64,000 nucleotides of DNA from Nitrospira moscoviensis (GTDB taxonomy: Bacteria; Nitrospirota; Nitrospiria; Nitrospirales; Nitrospiraceae): assembly GCF_001273775.1 (NCBI RefSeq), contig NZ_CP011801.1:3450001-3514000 (forward strand), in the 5' to 3' direction. The notes beneath the pieces were generated by a model. That model saw only the letters and a list, made by a program, of their open reading frames with translations, was not told where the DNA came from and did no database searches. The position numbers and the translations under genes are program-made. Positions 24,423 through 33,268 of the stretch are shown here, in pieces; positions within the stretch are counted from its first letter, which is position 1; every line of letters begins with the position of its first letter.

Positions 24423-24939
24423 GCTCCCGGCGTCTGAGGGGGAACCGCGCGATCAGCAGCGCAGCCACGCCGGCCGCGTCGTCCAAATGCAGCACCGGGA
24501 CGGAAAGGTCGATCGGCTTGTCGGACACGACCGCCAGCAAGCCGTCCGGCGAAAAGGCGATCTCGCCGACTTGCTCGCGCACCACGATGATCTTGGGATA
24601 GCCTTCGCTCTTCCATCCTTCCGCGATGATGAGATCGTACGAGGCGTCCAGGAAGCGATCGCGGACTTCCTCCACCTTCAGCTGCTCGGAGACGTCCGCG
24701 AACATCGCCAGACTGCCTTTGGAGACCACCACGACGCTGCTCGCTCCGGCCCGCTTGTGCCGCCAGCTGTCCTTTCCTTCCGTGTCGAGATCGAACCCGT
24801 GGCCGGCATGTTTCACCGTCGCGACGCGGTAGCCGGCTTTGACCAGCTCCGGGATGACCCGTTCGATCAGCGTCGTCTTGCCGCTGTTCGACCGGCCGAC
24901 AAAGGAGACAATGGGTATGGGCATCAGGTTACTGGCCAT
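24406..24939 (-). CDS. mobB: Molybdopterin-guanine dinucleotide biosynthesis protein B
   Basis: Start at ATG 24939, behind AAAGGAGT; an upstream extension in frame is antisense to moeA and has no signal. The 177-residue product is a P-loop protein: VSFVGRSNSGKTTLIERVI (Walker A), VATVKHAGHGFDLDTEGKDSWRH, then YDLIIAEGWKSEGYPKIIVVR. MobB binds GTP and helps MobA attach GMP to molybdopterin; enzymes of the DMSO-reductase type need the resulting bis-MGD. The Walker A has an unusual RSNSGKT form common in MobB. It sits between moeA and the cytochrome gene, overlapping the latter. Confidence 0.92.
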   Translation of the reverse strand: MASNLMPIPIVSFVGRSNSGKTTLIERVIPELVKAGYRVATVKHAGHGFDLDTEGKDSWRHKRAGASSVVVVSKGSLAMFADVSEQLKVEEVRDRFLDASYDLIIAEGWKSEGYPKIIVVREQVGEIAFSPDGLLAVVSDKPIDLSVPVLHLDDAAGVAALLIARFPLRRREHELEA

Positions 24940-24950
24940 TGACTCCTTTT

Positions 24951-26249
24951 CTAACAACAGGACAGCCGATGTCCCCCCGAGTGGGCATGCTCGCTCTTGG
25001 CCAGCCACGCGTCGCCGCTCAACAACTGGACGGTCACGGCATCGCCGGGATTCAGCCGTTCGACCTCCACCGGCACGTCGATCAGACAATTCGCCTTCAC
25101 CATGGAGGTCAGGATCCCGGAACCTTGGTCTCCTGTCGTCCGGACCTTGAAGACGCCCTCTTCTCTGGTGAGAATGCCGCGCAGGAAATGCCGCCGGTCG
25201 GTGCGCTTGGAAAATTTTTCCTGGAACACGGCCTCGACGACCGGACGGCCGTAGCTGCGATGGCCGCTCATCTTGAGCATGGCCGGCCGCACCAACTGCT
25301 CGAACGTCACCATCGAGGACACGGGGTTGCCCGGCAGGCCGAACGCCAGCTTGCCTTGAATCTTGCCGAAGGCCAGCGGCTGGCCCGGGCGGATGGCGAG
25401 CTTCCAGAAGTTCATTTCCGCGCCCAGATCACGAAAGACCGCCTTCGTAAAATCGTAATCTCCCATGGACACGCCGCCGGACAGCACCAGGATATCCGCG
25501 TTCAAACCATGTGAGATTTTTTCTTTCAACGCCGCCGGCGTATCGCGCGCAATGCCGAGCAACAGCGGGATCCCGCCGGCTTCCTGCACGGCCGCCGCGA
25601 TGCCGTAGCTGTTCGAATTGATGATTTTCTCTTCACTGAACCGCTCGTCCAGATCGGCCAGTTCATCGCCGGTCGAGAGGATCGCGACGCGCGGGCGCTG
25701 ATAGACGAACACGAAGGACTTGGCCAGAATCGCCAACATCCCCGCCTCGCCGGGACGAATCCTCGTGCCCTTGGCGATGATGCAGTCGCCCTTCTTCACG
25801 TCTTCGCCCTGCGGCCGGATGTTGGCGCCGCGGGGCTCCGCTTTGAAGACGCGGACGGAGTCAGGGGTATGCTCGGTATCTTCGACCTTGAGCACTGTAT
25901 CGGCCCCGCGAGGGACCGGCGCGCCGGTCATGATGCGGATCGCCTGGCCAGGACCAACCGCCTTGGACGGCATCTTGCCGGCCGGCACATCTTCAATGAC
26001 GGACAGGGTCACCGGTTTCTGAATCGCGTGCTCCTGCTTGATATCCTCCCATCGGACGGCGAACCCGTCCATGGCCGAATTGTCCCAGGGCGGATTGTCA
26101 CGTTCCGCGACGATGTCTTCACCCAGGACGCGACCCAACGCATCCAGGATGGAAATCTTTTCCAGCCCGAGCACCGGCGTCGCATCGAGCACGACCTTCT
26201 GAGCGTCGTGGAGCTGGGTCAATCCTGTCATCGCATCGGCGGCTTTCAC
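24951..26249 (-). CDS. moeA: Molybdopterin molybdenumtransferase
   Basis: A 432-residue MoeA: N-terminal domains with RDNPPWDNSAMDGFAVR near residues 50-65, the central MPT-binding domain with LSTGDEL and NSNSYG, then LSGGVSMGDYDF, and domain IV with FGLPGNPVSSMVTFEQLVRP. The enzyme inserts molybdenum into adenylylated molybdopterin. A short tail (SEHAHSGGHRLSCC) with clustered histidines and cysteines follows domain IV, which is unusual and might bind metal. Eleven bases separate it from mobB; the two genes are surely co-expressed. Confidence 0.93.
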   Translation of the reverse strand: MKAADAMTGLTQLHDAQKVVLDATPVLGLEKISILDALGRVLGEDIVAERDNPPWDNSAMDGFAVRWEDIKQEHAIQKPVTLSVIEDVPAGKMPSKAVGPGQAIRIMTGAPVPRGADTVLKVEDTEHTPDSVRVFKAEPRGANIRPQGEDVKKGDCIIAKGTRIRPGEAGMLAILAKSFVFVYQRPRVAILSTGDELADLDERFSEEKIINSNSYGIAAAVQEAGGIPLLLGIARDTPAALKEKISHGLNADILVLSGGVSMGDYDFTKAVFRDLGAEMNFWKLAIRPGQPLAFGKIQGKLAFGLPGNPVSSMVTFEQLVRPAMLKMSGHRSYGRPVVEAVFQEKFSKRTDRRHFLRGILTREEGVFKVRTTGDQGSGILTSMVKANCLIDVPVEVERLNPGDAVTVQLLSGDAWLAKSEHAHSGGHRLSCC

Positions 26250-26262
26250 CGGCTGGCTCCTC

Positions 26263-27222
26263 TCAATGCTGATGCTGCGGGCGGGGCCCCACCTTCAGCA
26301 GCGATCCGCTTTTCTTGCAAAACGCTTCCACCTGGTTCGCGATCTGATGATAGGCCTCGGCCGTCGGTGTATCGGAATAGAACATGGCGAAGGGCTCGCC
26401 GGCATCGGATTGAGTCACCACGTCGGGGTCGAGCGGAATGCGGCCGAGGAACGGCACGCCCATGTCATGGGCCGAGGCTTCGCCGCCGCCCTTTCGAAAG
26501 ACTTCGATATGCTGATGGCAGTGCGGGCACTCGAGGCCGCTCATGTTTTCGACGATGCCGATGATCGGCACCTCGCTGTCTTTACAGAACGTGACCGATT
26601 TGCGGGAATCGAGCAGGGCCACTTCCTGCGGCGTCGTGACGATCACCGCGCCGCTGACGTTGCCGAGGAGGTCGATGGTGGTGACCGACTCGTTGCCGGT
26701 CCCGGGAGGCAGATCGATGAGCAGGAAGTTCAGATCCTGCCATTCGACCCCGCCCAGCAGCTGATTGATGAATTCATATTTGTAGGCGTCCCGCCAGATG
26801 ATCGGATCGTCCGGGTTCTGGAGCAGGAACGACATGGAGGCGATTTTGAGGTTGTAGGCTTGAAACGGAATGATGCCGCCGGATGTGCTGATTTTGAGCT
26901 TCTGCCCTTCGGCGCCGACCATCTTCGGAATGTTCGGCCCGTGAATGTCCATGTCGCAAATGCCGACATGCCAACCCTTGAGCGCCAAGCTCACGGCGAG
27001 ATTCGTGGTCATCGTACTCTTCCCCACGCCGCCCTTGTTGCTCATGACGAGCACCTTGTATTCGATGCGCTCCATCCGCTTGGCGACGAGCCACCGGCTG
27101 TGCCCTTCCTTATCCTTCTGGCAGCGTTCGTTCTCGTCGCAGATCGCGCAAGCCCACATGTAGGTGCAGGCATCGCTCCCGCCGCCGTTCCCCCCGCTGA
27201 TGACGTTCAATTCGCGTCCCAT
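26263..27222 (-). CDS. Mrp/NBP35-type Fe-S cluster carrier ATPase
   Basis: A 319-residue P-loop NTPase with deviant Walker A KGGVGKST (about 63-70), and the central CPHC motif (LECPHCHQHIEVF, about 228) that bridges a [4Fe-4S] cluster between subunits. Unlike bacterial ApbC/Mrp it has an N-terminal extension with four cysteines in CTYMWACAICDENERC (about 19-34), the arrangement found in eukaryotic and some bacterial NBP35-like proteins. The protein would assemble and deliver Fe-S clusters in the cytoplasm. It lies 13 bases before moeA and 41 bases after tatC, consistent with maturation of Tat-exported Fe-S/molybdenum enzymes. The tail is His-rich (RPQHQH). Confidence 0.9.
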   Translation of the reverse strand: MGRELNVISGGNGGGSDACTYMWACAICDENERCQKDKEGHSRWLVAKRMERIEYKVLVMSNKGGVGKSTMTTNLAVSLALKGWHVGICDMDIHGPNIPKMVGAEGQKLKISTSGGIIPFQAYNLKIASMSFLLQNPDDPIIWRDAYKYEFINQLLGGVEWQDLNFLLIDLPPGTGNESVTTIDLLGNVSGAVIVTTPQEVALLDSRKSVTFCKDSEVPIIGIVENMSGLECPHCHQHIEVFRKGGGEASAHDMGVPFLGRIPLDPDVVTQSDAGEPFAMFYSDTPTAEAYHQIANQVEAFCKKSGSLLKVGPRPQHQH

Positions 27223-27263
27223 GTGTGTATCGCCCTTCGTTCTCGGTGAACCGTCACTCGCCG

Positions 27264-28199
27264 CTACCGCCGGCGCCCGCCCGTCGGTACCCCGACGTAG
27301 TCGTCGTCCTGCGTGTTCGGCATCGACATGCCCGACGCGCCTCCCGCCCCCGCCACGGCGACGGCCGGCACCAGCGGCTCACCGGACGGCGCGCGCTTCT
27401 TCTTATTGAAGACGCCGGCGCTGACAATCCCGACTTCGTAAAACACATACATCGGCAGCGCCATCAGACATTGGTTGAACGGATCGGGCGTCGGAGTCAG
27501 GATGGCCGCGACGATGAACGAGCCGAGCAAGGCCCACTTCCGATAGCGCCGCAGGAACGGCGCGTCCACCCATCCGAGCTTCGCCATCAACGTGATGGCG
27601 AGCGGCACTTCAAAGATCAATCCGAAGACGAGGAGGAACCAGAGCGCAAAGCCGACATATTGCGCGATGGAGAGTTGCGGGATAAACCCCGCGCTGACGC
27701 CGTACGAGATCAAAAAGTTCAGGGCGAAGGGCAGCACGAAAAAAAAGGAGAAGGACACGCCGGCGTAAAAGGCCACCGTGCTCAGCGCGGCGAACGGACC
27801 GACGAACCGCCGCTCCTGCGCGTGCAGCCCCGGCACCACGAATTGCCAGGCTTCAAATAGAATGTACGGCGTCGAGAGGACGAGGGCGAACAGTCCCGCC
27901 ACCTTCACGTTCTGCCACAGCGCTTCGGCCGGGGCGAGAAAGACGAACGGCACGGCCGGCAGGTCCGTCGGCTCCCAGGACAGGGTGCTCGGCACGAACA
28001 TATTCTGGAGCGGAATCCGCAGCCATTTCACCAAGGCGTCCGCATAGAAGAACGTCGCCACAAACACGATCGCCGTGACGATGACGGCTCGGGTGAGCCG
28101 GACCTGGAGCTCCACCAGGTGCTCCATGACCGGCATTTTCTTGTCTTCCAGCGGCTTGAAGACGGCATCCTGCAGCCACCGGTTGAAATCGTTCAGCAC
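27264..28199 (-). CDS. tatC: Sec-independent protein translocase subunit TatC
   Basis: A 311-residue protein with the TatC layout: cytoplasmic N-terminus with MEHLVELQVRLTRA (the signal-binding loop), six membrane segments, FVVPGLHAQERRFV and the conserved glutamate segment LIFEVPLAITLMAKLG. Start is GTG 28199 with GAGG just upstream. It carries a Gly/Ala-rich C-terminal tail of about 45 residues after the last helix, longer than in E. coli TatC. TatC recognises twin-arginine signals and exports folded cofactor-containing proteins. Neighbouring moeA, mobB and mrp genes supply such cofactors. No tatA gene is visible in the window. Confidence 0.92.
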   Translation of the reverse strand: MLNDFNRWLQDAVFKPLEDKKMPVMEHLVELQVRLTRAVIVTAIVFVATFFYADALVKWLRIPLQNMFVPSTLSWEPTDLPAVPFVFLAPAEALWQNVKVAGLFALVLSTPYILFEAWQFVVPGLHAQERRFVGPFAALSTVAFYAGVSFSFFFVLPFALNFLISYGVSAGFIPQLSIAQYVGFALWFLLVFGLIFEVPLAITLMAKLGWVDAPFLRRYRKWALLGSFIVAAILTPTPDPFNQCLMALPMYVFYEVGIVSAGVFNKKKRAPSGEPLVPAVAVAGAGGASGMSMPNTQDDDYVGVPTGGRRR

Positions 28200-28207
28200 G
28201 CAACCTC

Positions 28208-28276
28208 AAAATTTGGCGATTTGGTGATTGAGTGATTCGGCGAAGTGAATGCGACCTTCACCAAATCACCGAATCG
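28208..28276. repeat. Intergenic GTGATT-type palindromic repeat
   Basis: Left arm 28211-28240 (units of GATTTGGTGATT and GTGATTCGG) pairs imperfectly with the right arm 28258-28275 (CACCAAATCACCGAATCG). It fills the gap between the tatC start and the protease stop, and resembles the element at 376-461 in size, position and the GTGAT unit. Confidence 0.55.
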
Positions 28277-28288
28277 TACCTACTTTTC

Positions 28289-29803
28289 TTACTTCGGGTT
28301 GATCGCCACGAACAGGCTGTTGCCTTGCCGGTTGACGAGCAACACGGCCAACTCGTCTTTCTTGATTTTGCTCGCGGCCTTTTGATAGTCGTCCATGGTT
28401 TTCACCGGCTCGCGATTCACTTCCTGAATCACGTCGCCGCGCTGCAACCCGGCCGCCTCCGCCTGCCCGCCCGGCTCGACCGATGTGATGACGACGCCGG
28501 TGGTCTTCGCCGGGATGTTCAACTGGCTCATCAAGGCGTTGTCCAAAGTCTGCACCCGGAGCGACGCCAGCACATTGTCCGGCGGCTTGATCATGTCGCC
28601 GGGTTCCTTCGGCGGCGCCGGCTCCCTCCGCGCCAGCATCTCGTCGGACGGCCGTTCGGCCACTTTCACGGCGATCGTCTGCTCCTTGCCGTCCCGCAAG
28701 ACTTTGACTTGGGCATCCTTGCCCACCATCGTCCGGGCGACGAGGTTCCGCAACTGGCTGACGCTCTGCACCTCTTTGCCGTTGAAGGCGACCACCACGT
28801 CTCCGCGCTTGATGCCCGCCGCATGCGACGGCCCGTTTTCATTCACGTCGCTGATGAGCACGCCTTTCCGCTGTTCCGGCAGTTTGAACGACTTGGCGAG
28901 CGCGGGGGTGATTTCCTGGATCGCCACACCCATCCAGCCGCGCACGACCTTGCCGGTCTTCTGGAGGCTGTCGACGATGTCGAGGGCGATGCTGCTCGGA
29001 ATCGCGAAGCCGATGCCCTCGGAGCCGCCGGTGCGCGAGAAGATGGCGGTATTGATGCCGATCAGCTCGCCGTTCATGTTGACCAGCGCGCCGCCCGAGT
29101 TGCCCGGATTGATGGCCGCGTCGGTCTGGATGAAATCTTCGTAGTCCGCGATGCCGACGTTGCCGCGCCCCAACGCGCTGATGATGCCGAGCGTCACCGT
29201 CGAGCTCAGGCCGAACGGGCTGCCGACCGCCAACACGAGATCGCCCACCTGCAGTTTTTCATATTCCGCCCATTTGAGCGACGGCAGATCCTTCGTGTCG
29301 ATTTTGATCACCGCCAGGTCCGTCTTGGGATCGGTCCCGATCACCTTGGCCGGGAACTCCCGCCGATCGCTCAGGGTCACGGTAATCTGGGTGGCCCCTT
29401 CGACGACATGGTTGTTGGTCACGATATATCCGCTCGGATCGAGAATGACGCCCGAGCCGGCGCTTTGATCCGGCCGGCCATGGGGACCGGGAGGACCGGG
29501 AGGCATCGGCGGCGGTGTCGGCAATTCTCCGCCCGGCTCCTCGCCGGGAGGACCGCCGCCCGGAGGACCGAAGGGGCCGGGAGGCAAGCCGCGCCGGCGG
29601 CTTCCTTCGCCTCCGCCGGTGACCGCGATATTGACCACCGCGGGGGTGACTTTCTTCACGATCTCGGAAAATCCCTGCGCGACGAGGGTCGGAGGCACGG
29701 TCGCGGAGGCCAGCGATCTGCCGTCCACTCCGATAAAGATCGACGCCGAGAGCATGAGCGCGCCGCCAATCAGGGCGGCCGTGTGATGACTCCGATTAAC
29801 CAT
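28289..29803 (-). CDS. Do-family periplasmic serine protease (DegP/HtrA-like)
   Basis: Start at ATG 29803, with GGAGG upstream; a slightly longer frame lacks a signal. The 504-residue protein has a signal segment (about 10-34), a trypsin-like domain with catalytic H132 (NNHVVEG), D162 (KTDLAVIKI) and S236 (GNSGGAL), and two PDZ domains (about 310-395 and 415-500). A Gly/Pro-rich stretch of about 45 residues (64-110) occupies the N-terminal LA-loop region. The protein acts as protease and chaperone in the periplasm. It is followed by tatC after a palindromic repeat. Confidence 0.93.
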   Translation of the reverse strand: MVNRSHHTAALIGGALMLSASIFIGVDGRSLASATVPPTLVAQGFSEIVKKVTPAVVNIAVTGGGEGSRRRGLPPGPFGPPGGGPPGEEPGGELPTPPPMPPGPPGPHGRPDQSAGSGVILDPSGYIVTNNHVVEGATQITVTLSDRREFPAKVIGTDPKTDLAVIKIDTKDLPSLKWAEYEKLQVGDLVLAVGSPFGLSSTVTLGIISALGRGNVGIADYEDFIQTDAAINPGNSGGALVNMNGELIGINTAIFSRTGGSEGIGFAIPSSIALDIVDSLQKTGKVVRGWMGVAIQEITPALAKSFKLPEQRKGVLISDVNENGPSHAAGIKRGDVVVAFNGKEVQSVSQLRNLVARTMVGKDAQVKVLRDGKEQTIAVKVAERPSDEMLARREPAPPKEPGDMIKPPDNVLASLRVQTLDNALMSQLNIPAKTTGVVITSVEPGGQAEAAGLQRGDVIQEVNREPVKTMDDYQKAASKIKKDELAVLLVNRQGNSLFVAINPK

Positions 29804-29945
29804 GACTGGATTCCTCCACGAAAAAGTTGTTCCCATCACGCAGGCGAGACCGCCCCTCCACCCTTCATCCGGCCACCTCCATCGTGAAACAACCGCACAG
29901 GCCGGTGGAACGGTGTATCTTACACTAATCTTTCCACGAGCTTCA

Positions 29946-29976
29946 AAGAGGAAAAGTCCCGTCCGGGCAGCGGGAC
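29946..29976 (-). terminator. Terminator of the 29984-30754 lipoprotein gene
   Basis: Stem GTCCCG (29956-29961) pairs with CGGGAC (29971-29976); on the minus strand it is followed by TTTTCCTCTTT. It lies seven bases past the stop codon. Confidence 0.75.
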
Positions 29977-29983
29977 CGGCGGG

Positions 29984-30754
29984 CTAGCTGTTGCGTCTCG
30001 CCGCAGATCCCTCCTCCAGTTGATCCGTCCAGGCATGCTGCAGGCTCGTCGTCAGCCGCCGCGCGGCCTGATTGAAGGACACGACGCGCAGGGTATTCGG
30101 CGCACCCTCGTAGGTGGGCGGCCAGTACCGCCGCGCCGGCTCCTGCGGTCTCAGCCACACCACCGGATACCATTGGTTGATGTCGGGAACGGTGGGCCGA
30201 TCCAACGTCGCCCAGCCGCGTCCGTCCGCCCGCATGAGCACTTTGCCGTCTTTCACGTCCAGCAGCGCGAATTCCAGCAACGACCAGTTGTCCCGCCGGA
30301 AGCCGGGCACCATGTGAGTCGTCCATCCTACAAACACCGACATGGGATATTCTTGCTCCGTGCTCGATAAGACCACGACGGCCAAATAGTCCAGCCCGTG
30401 CTTCTTCGCGAGATCGGCGAGCTGCGCCCGGTTTCCGTCCAGCGGCCTGATCCCGTCCGCCGGGATGACGTCCGTAATGGTCACCGGCAGCACCTGGCTG
30501 ATTTCCTGCTTCAGTTCTTCCCCCAATTTCATCATGGCTTCGTCCGGGAGATTCGGCGCCGCATCCGGCGCCGACGTATCGGAGATCAGCACGAGCCCGG
30601 CCCGCAGACGCGGCTCCGACGTCAGCAGCGACGGATCGCTCGGCTGGTCGGCAGGGACATAATCGGCGATGCGGCTCGGCGGAACGGCAGAGGCACAGGC
30701 CCAGAATACAAGCGACGCGCACAGAAGCGAGAGACCTTTCGCCAGCTGCAGCAT
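29984..30754 (-). CDS. Putative lipoprotein of unknown function
   Basis: Start at ATG 30754, chosen because GGGAGG precedes it and a lipoprotein signal follows; the frame extends further without a start signal. The 256-residue product has a lipobox-like FWACASA (cysteine about residue 19). The mature part has an alternating alpha/beta pattern (DEAMMKLGEELKQEISQVLPVTITDVIPADG, LDYLAVVVLSSTEQEYP) and ends in an unstructured basic tail. I do not recognise a family; it resembles the many outer-membrane lipoproteins with a Rossmann-like or TolB-N-like domain. A terminator follows, so it is probably a single-gene transcript. Confidence 0.65.
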   Translation of the reverse strand: MLQLAKGLSLLCASLVFWACASAVPPSRIADYVPADQPSDPSLLTSEPRLRAGLVLISDTSAPDAAPNLPDEAMMKLGEELKQEISQVLPVTITDVIPADGIRPLDGNRAQLADLAKKHGLDYLAVVVLSSTEQEYPMSVFVGWTTHMVPGFRRDNWSLLEFALLDVKDGKVLMRADGRGWATLDRPTVPDINQWYPVVWLRPQEPARRYWPPTYEGAPNTLRVVSFNQAARRLTTSLQHAWTDQLEEGSAARRNS

Positions 30755-30962
30755 GCGGCACCTCCCGGGTGAGGGTCGGGCATTCGGCCGCCCTAATTTC
30801 GGCCGATCCTGTTGGGTTATACGTTCGCTCCCGTCCGTAGGATCTGTCAAGCCGTCCACGTCACGGGATCGCGCGACGGCTCTGCCTCCCGGAGGAACCG
30901 CTTGCAATTACCTGACCATGCCTGTACTGTTAGCCCGTTTTCACACCGAGGGGAGGTTGCGG

Positions 30963-31769
30963 GTGAGGAGCGAGGGTGCTTCTGTCTCCCTTGAATTGTC
31001 CGTTATCATCCCCGCTTACAACGAAGCGGCCCGCCTTCTCCCGCACCTTCGCTCCGTCGTCGATTATCTGAGCCGGCACTATCGCCGCTTCGAAGTCATC
31101 GTCGTCGATGACGGCAGTCTCGATGACACGGCCGCCCTCGTCCACGGGTTCACCCGGCAGGCGCCCGGCGTCCGATTGATCCGATTGCCGATCTGCAGCG
31201 GGAAAGGCGCCGCGGTCCGCCACGGCATGCAAGCGGCCCGCGGGCGCCGGCGACTGTTTACGGATGCGGACGGCGCCACCCCCATCGATGAACTGGCCCG
31301 CCTCGAACAGGCCTTGCGCTCCGGCGCCCAGATCGCGATCGGCTCCCGCAGCCTGGCTTCGCGCCGATCGGACTTCACTGTCCGCGCCCGCTGGCATCGC
31401 AGCCTGCTCGGCGGCTGCTTCAACGCGGTGGTCCGGCTCGGCGGCATCGGCGGGATCGCCGACACGCAATGCGGCTTCAAATTATTTGAGCGGTCCGTCG
31501 CCGAGGATCTGTTCGGGGTATCCTGTATCAACGGCTATGGGTTCGACTTGGAGCTTTTGTATATCGCCCAGCGCCGCGGGTACCGTATTGCGGAAGTGCC
31601 GGTCAATTGGGCGGATCAGCCGGGATCGAAAGTGCGGCTGGTACGGGATGGATTCGGCACGTTGCGGGAGCTCGTGACCATCCATCGCAACGCGGCCAAG
31701 GGCTGTTATTCCGATGCGCCGGTGGCCCGCCGGCTCTCCCCCCTGGCCTCCTCCGCCGTCCTCGAATAG
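30963..31769 (+). CDS. Family 2 glycosyltransferase (dolichyl-phosphate glucosyltransferase-like)
   Basis: Start is taken as GTG 30963, with GGGGAGG seven bases upstream, giving 268 residues; an in-frame ATG at 30918 lacks a signal. GT-A fold markers: LSVIIPAYNEAARL (nucleotide binding), VIVVDDGSLDDT, FTDADGATP (DxD-type metal site at about 103), GSRSLA and QCGFKLF, all typical of DPG/DPM-synthase-like enzymes that load a sugar onto a polyprenyl phosphate. The product could feed the GT-C-like membrane enzyme encoded convergently. The last 64 bases overlap that gene on the other strand. Confidence 0.85.
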   Translation: MRSEGASVSLELSVIIPAYNEAARLLPHLRSVVDYLSRHYRRFEVIVVDDGSLDDTAALVHGFTRQAPGVRLIRLPICSGKGAAVRHGMQAARGRRRLFTDADGATPIDELARLEQALRSGAQIAIGSRSLASRRSDFTVRARWHRSLLGGCFNAVVRLGGIGGIADTQCGFKLFERSVAEDLFGVSCINGYGFDLELLYIAQRRGYRIAEVPVNWADQPGSKVRLVRDGFGTLRELVTIHRNAAKGCYSDAPVARRLSPLASSAVLE

Positions 31770-33268
31770 ATCGCCCCGTCCAGCCGCCGCGCGTCATGCA
31801 TATAAATGACGACTTTCGTATCTTCGTAGGCTTTCCGCCAACCAGGGAGTGCGCCGAGGATCTGCGCCAGCAAGGTGTCCCGCTTCAGCAGGGCCCAATC
31901 GACGCCGTACTTGTCTAAAATCGACAAACGCGGCGGATCCGTCTCCCGCACCTCGACGTAGTCTTTGAAGATCCATCGGTCGCCGATGCGCCAGGCCGGC
32001 ATCCGGCCGTCGATGAAGATCTTCTCCTGAGGAAGCCACCAGAGCAGAAAGCCGCCATATTGGTAATCATGCAACAGTCGGTCGCCGAGTTGATGGCGGT
32101 GCTCCCTGATCCACTCTACCGCTTCGATGGGATAGGACGTCTGCCGGAACGCGGCGGCCGGCGTCACGCCGAACCGCCACACATGCTGAATATGGTCCGG
32201 TCCGATATAGAGCAGGACCAGCCCCAGCGCGAGGGTGCCCGCGCGCGGCCACCGGGTGGAGGACACCGCGTTGACAAACGGCAGTGCCGCAAATCGCCGG
32301 AGGGCCTCATGCAACAGATCGGCGGCCAGCGGCACGGAGACGATGAGGAAGAGCGGAATATTCCGCAAGTGCCGACCGGCCAACACAAGAAACACCGCGA
32401 GGACACCCCATTGAACCGGCTCCACTCGCCGATACCAGAGCATCATCGCCAACGCGAGCCCCGCCACATAGCCGACAAACAGCCTGCCCGCGAGCGTCTC
32501 GAGGGACACGGGATGCCATTCCCGGAGCGTCTGGATCATGAAGGAATCGGAGAGCGAGTCGAAGATTTCTTTGTGCAGGTTCCATCCGTAGGGATTCACC
32601 AACGTCACGATCGCACCGGTGCCCGTCGCCAGCAGAAGGCGCCATAATGTCGACGGGTCCACCACGCCCGTTCTGTGTGCAAGATCCGGCGCCATCAGCC
32701 GAACGAGCCATGAGAGGGCGATGACCAGCGCGAGATAGAACAGCCCCGCGGTGAATCCTCCGTGAAGATTGGCCCACACCAGGAAGAGGAAAGGAATCCA
32801 CCGGACGAGTCGGACTTCACCGGCCCGCACCCGATGCCACCCCCACATCAGGAGGGCCAGCCCCAGCAACGTCACCATTTGCGTACGCGCGCCGAGAAAG
32901 GGCAGCGCCGCCCAGAGCGAGAGGGCGCAGGCGGATAATTGCACCGGCGCGTTCGCCTCGCTGGACCGGACCGCCATGAGCCAGGCGGCGGCCGTGACGG
33001 CGCTGAAAAACAGCATGGCCGCGAGCGGGCCCCCGGCTTGGTAGAGCAGCCCGATGAGCAGGTCGGTCAGCCAGGCATGCTCCACCCACGGCCAGTCCGG
33101 CATGGTATGCGAATAGGGATCGAGCGCCGGCAGGCGCCCTCCCTGGGAAAGGAGATCCAACCCGGCGCGCAGGTGCCAGCCGAAGTCCGGTTCCGTCAGC
33201 GGCTGCAGCACGAGGTTCGCAACGACCAGCGCGAGTAATGCCGTGAAGGCGGTCTGCTCGCGCGTCAC
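31706..33268 (-). CDS. GT-C-like polytopic membrane protein
   Basis: Start is GTG 33268, overlapping the carbamoyltransferase stop as GTGA. The 520-residue protein has roughly ten to twelve membrane segments from about residue 5 to 360, then a soluble C-terminal domain (about 370-505) with WIREHRHQLGDRLLHDYQYGGFLLWWLPQEKIFIDGRMPAW. The acidic-histidine segment PDFGWHLRAGLDLL after the first helix resembles the first-loop acidic site of GT-C glycosyltransferases that use lipid-linked sugars. Exact reaction unknown. The translationally coupled carbamoyltransferase and the convergent GT2 gene support a role in sugar decoration at the membrane. Confidence 0.65.
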   Translation of the reverse strand: MTREQTAFTALLALVVANLVLQPLTEPDFGWHLRAGLDLLSQGGRLPALDPYSHTMPDWPWVEHAWLTDLLIGLLYQAGGPLAAMLFFSAVTAAAWLMAVRSSEANAPVQLSACALSLWAALPFLGARTQMVTLLGLALLMWGWHRVRAGEVRLVRWIPFLFLVWANLHGGFTAGLFYLALVIALSWLVRLMAPDLAHRTGVVDPSTLWRLLLATGTGAIVTLVNPYGWNLHKEIFDSLSDSFMIQTLREWHPVSLETLAGRLFVGYVAGLALAMMLWYRRVEPVQWGVLAVFLVLAGRHLRNIPLFLIVSVPLAADLLHEALRRFAALPFVNAVSSTRWPRAGTLALGLVLLYIGPDHIQHVWRFGVTPAAAFRQTSYPIEAVEWIREHRHQLGDRLLHDYQYGGFLLWWLPQEKIFIDGRMPAWRIGDRWIFKDYVEVRETDPPRLSILDKYGVDWALLKRDTLLAQILGALPGWRKAYEDTKVVIYMHDARRLDGAIYSRTAEEARGESRRATGASE

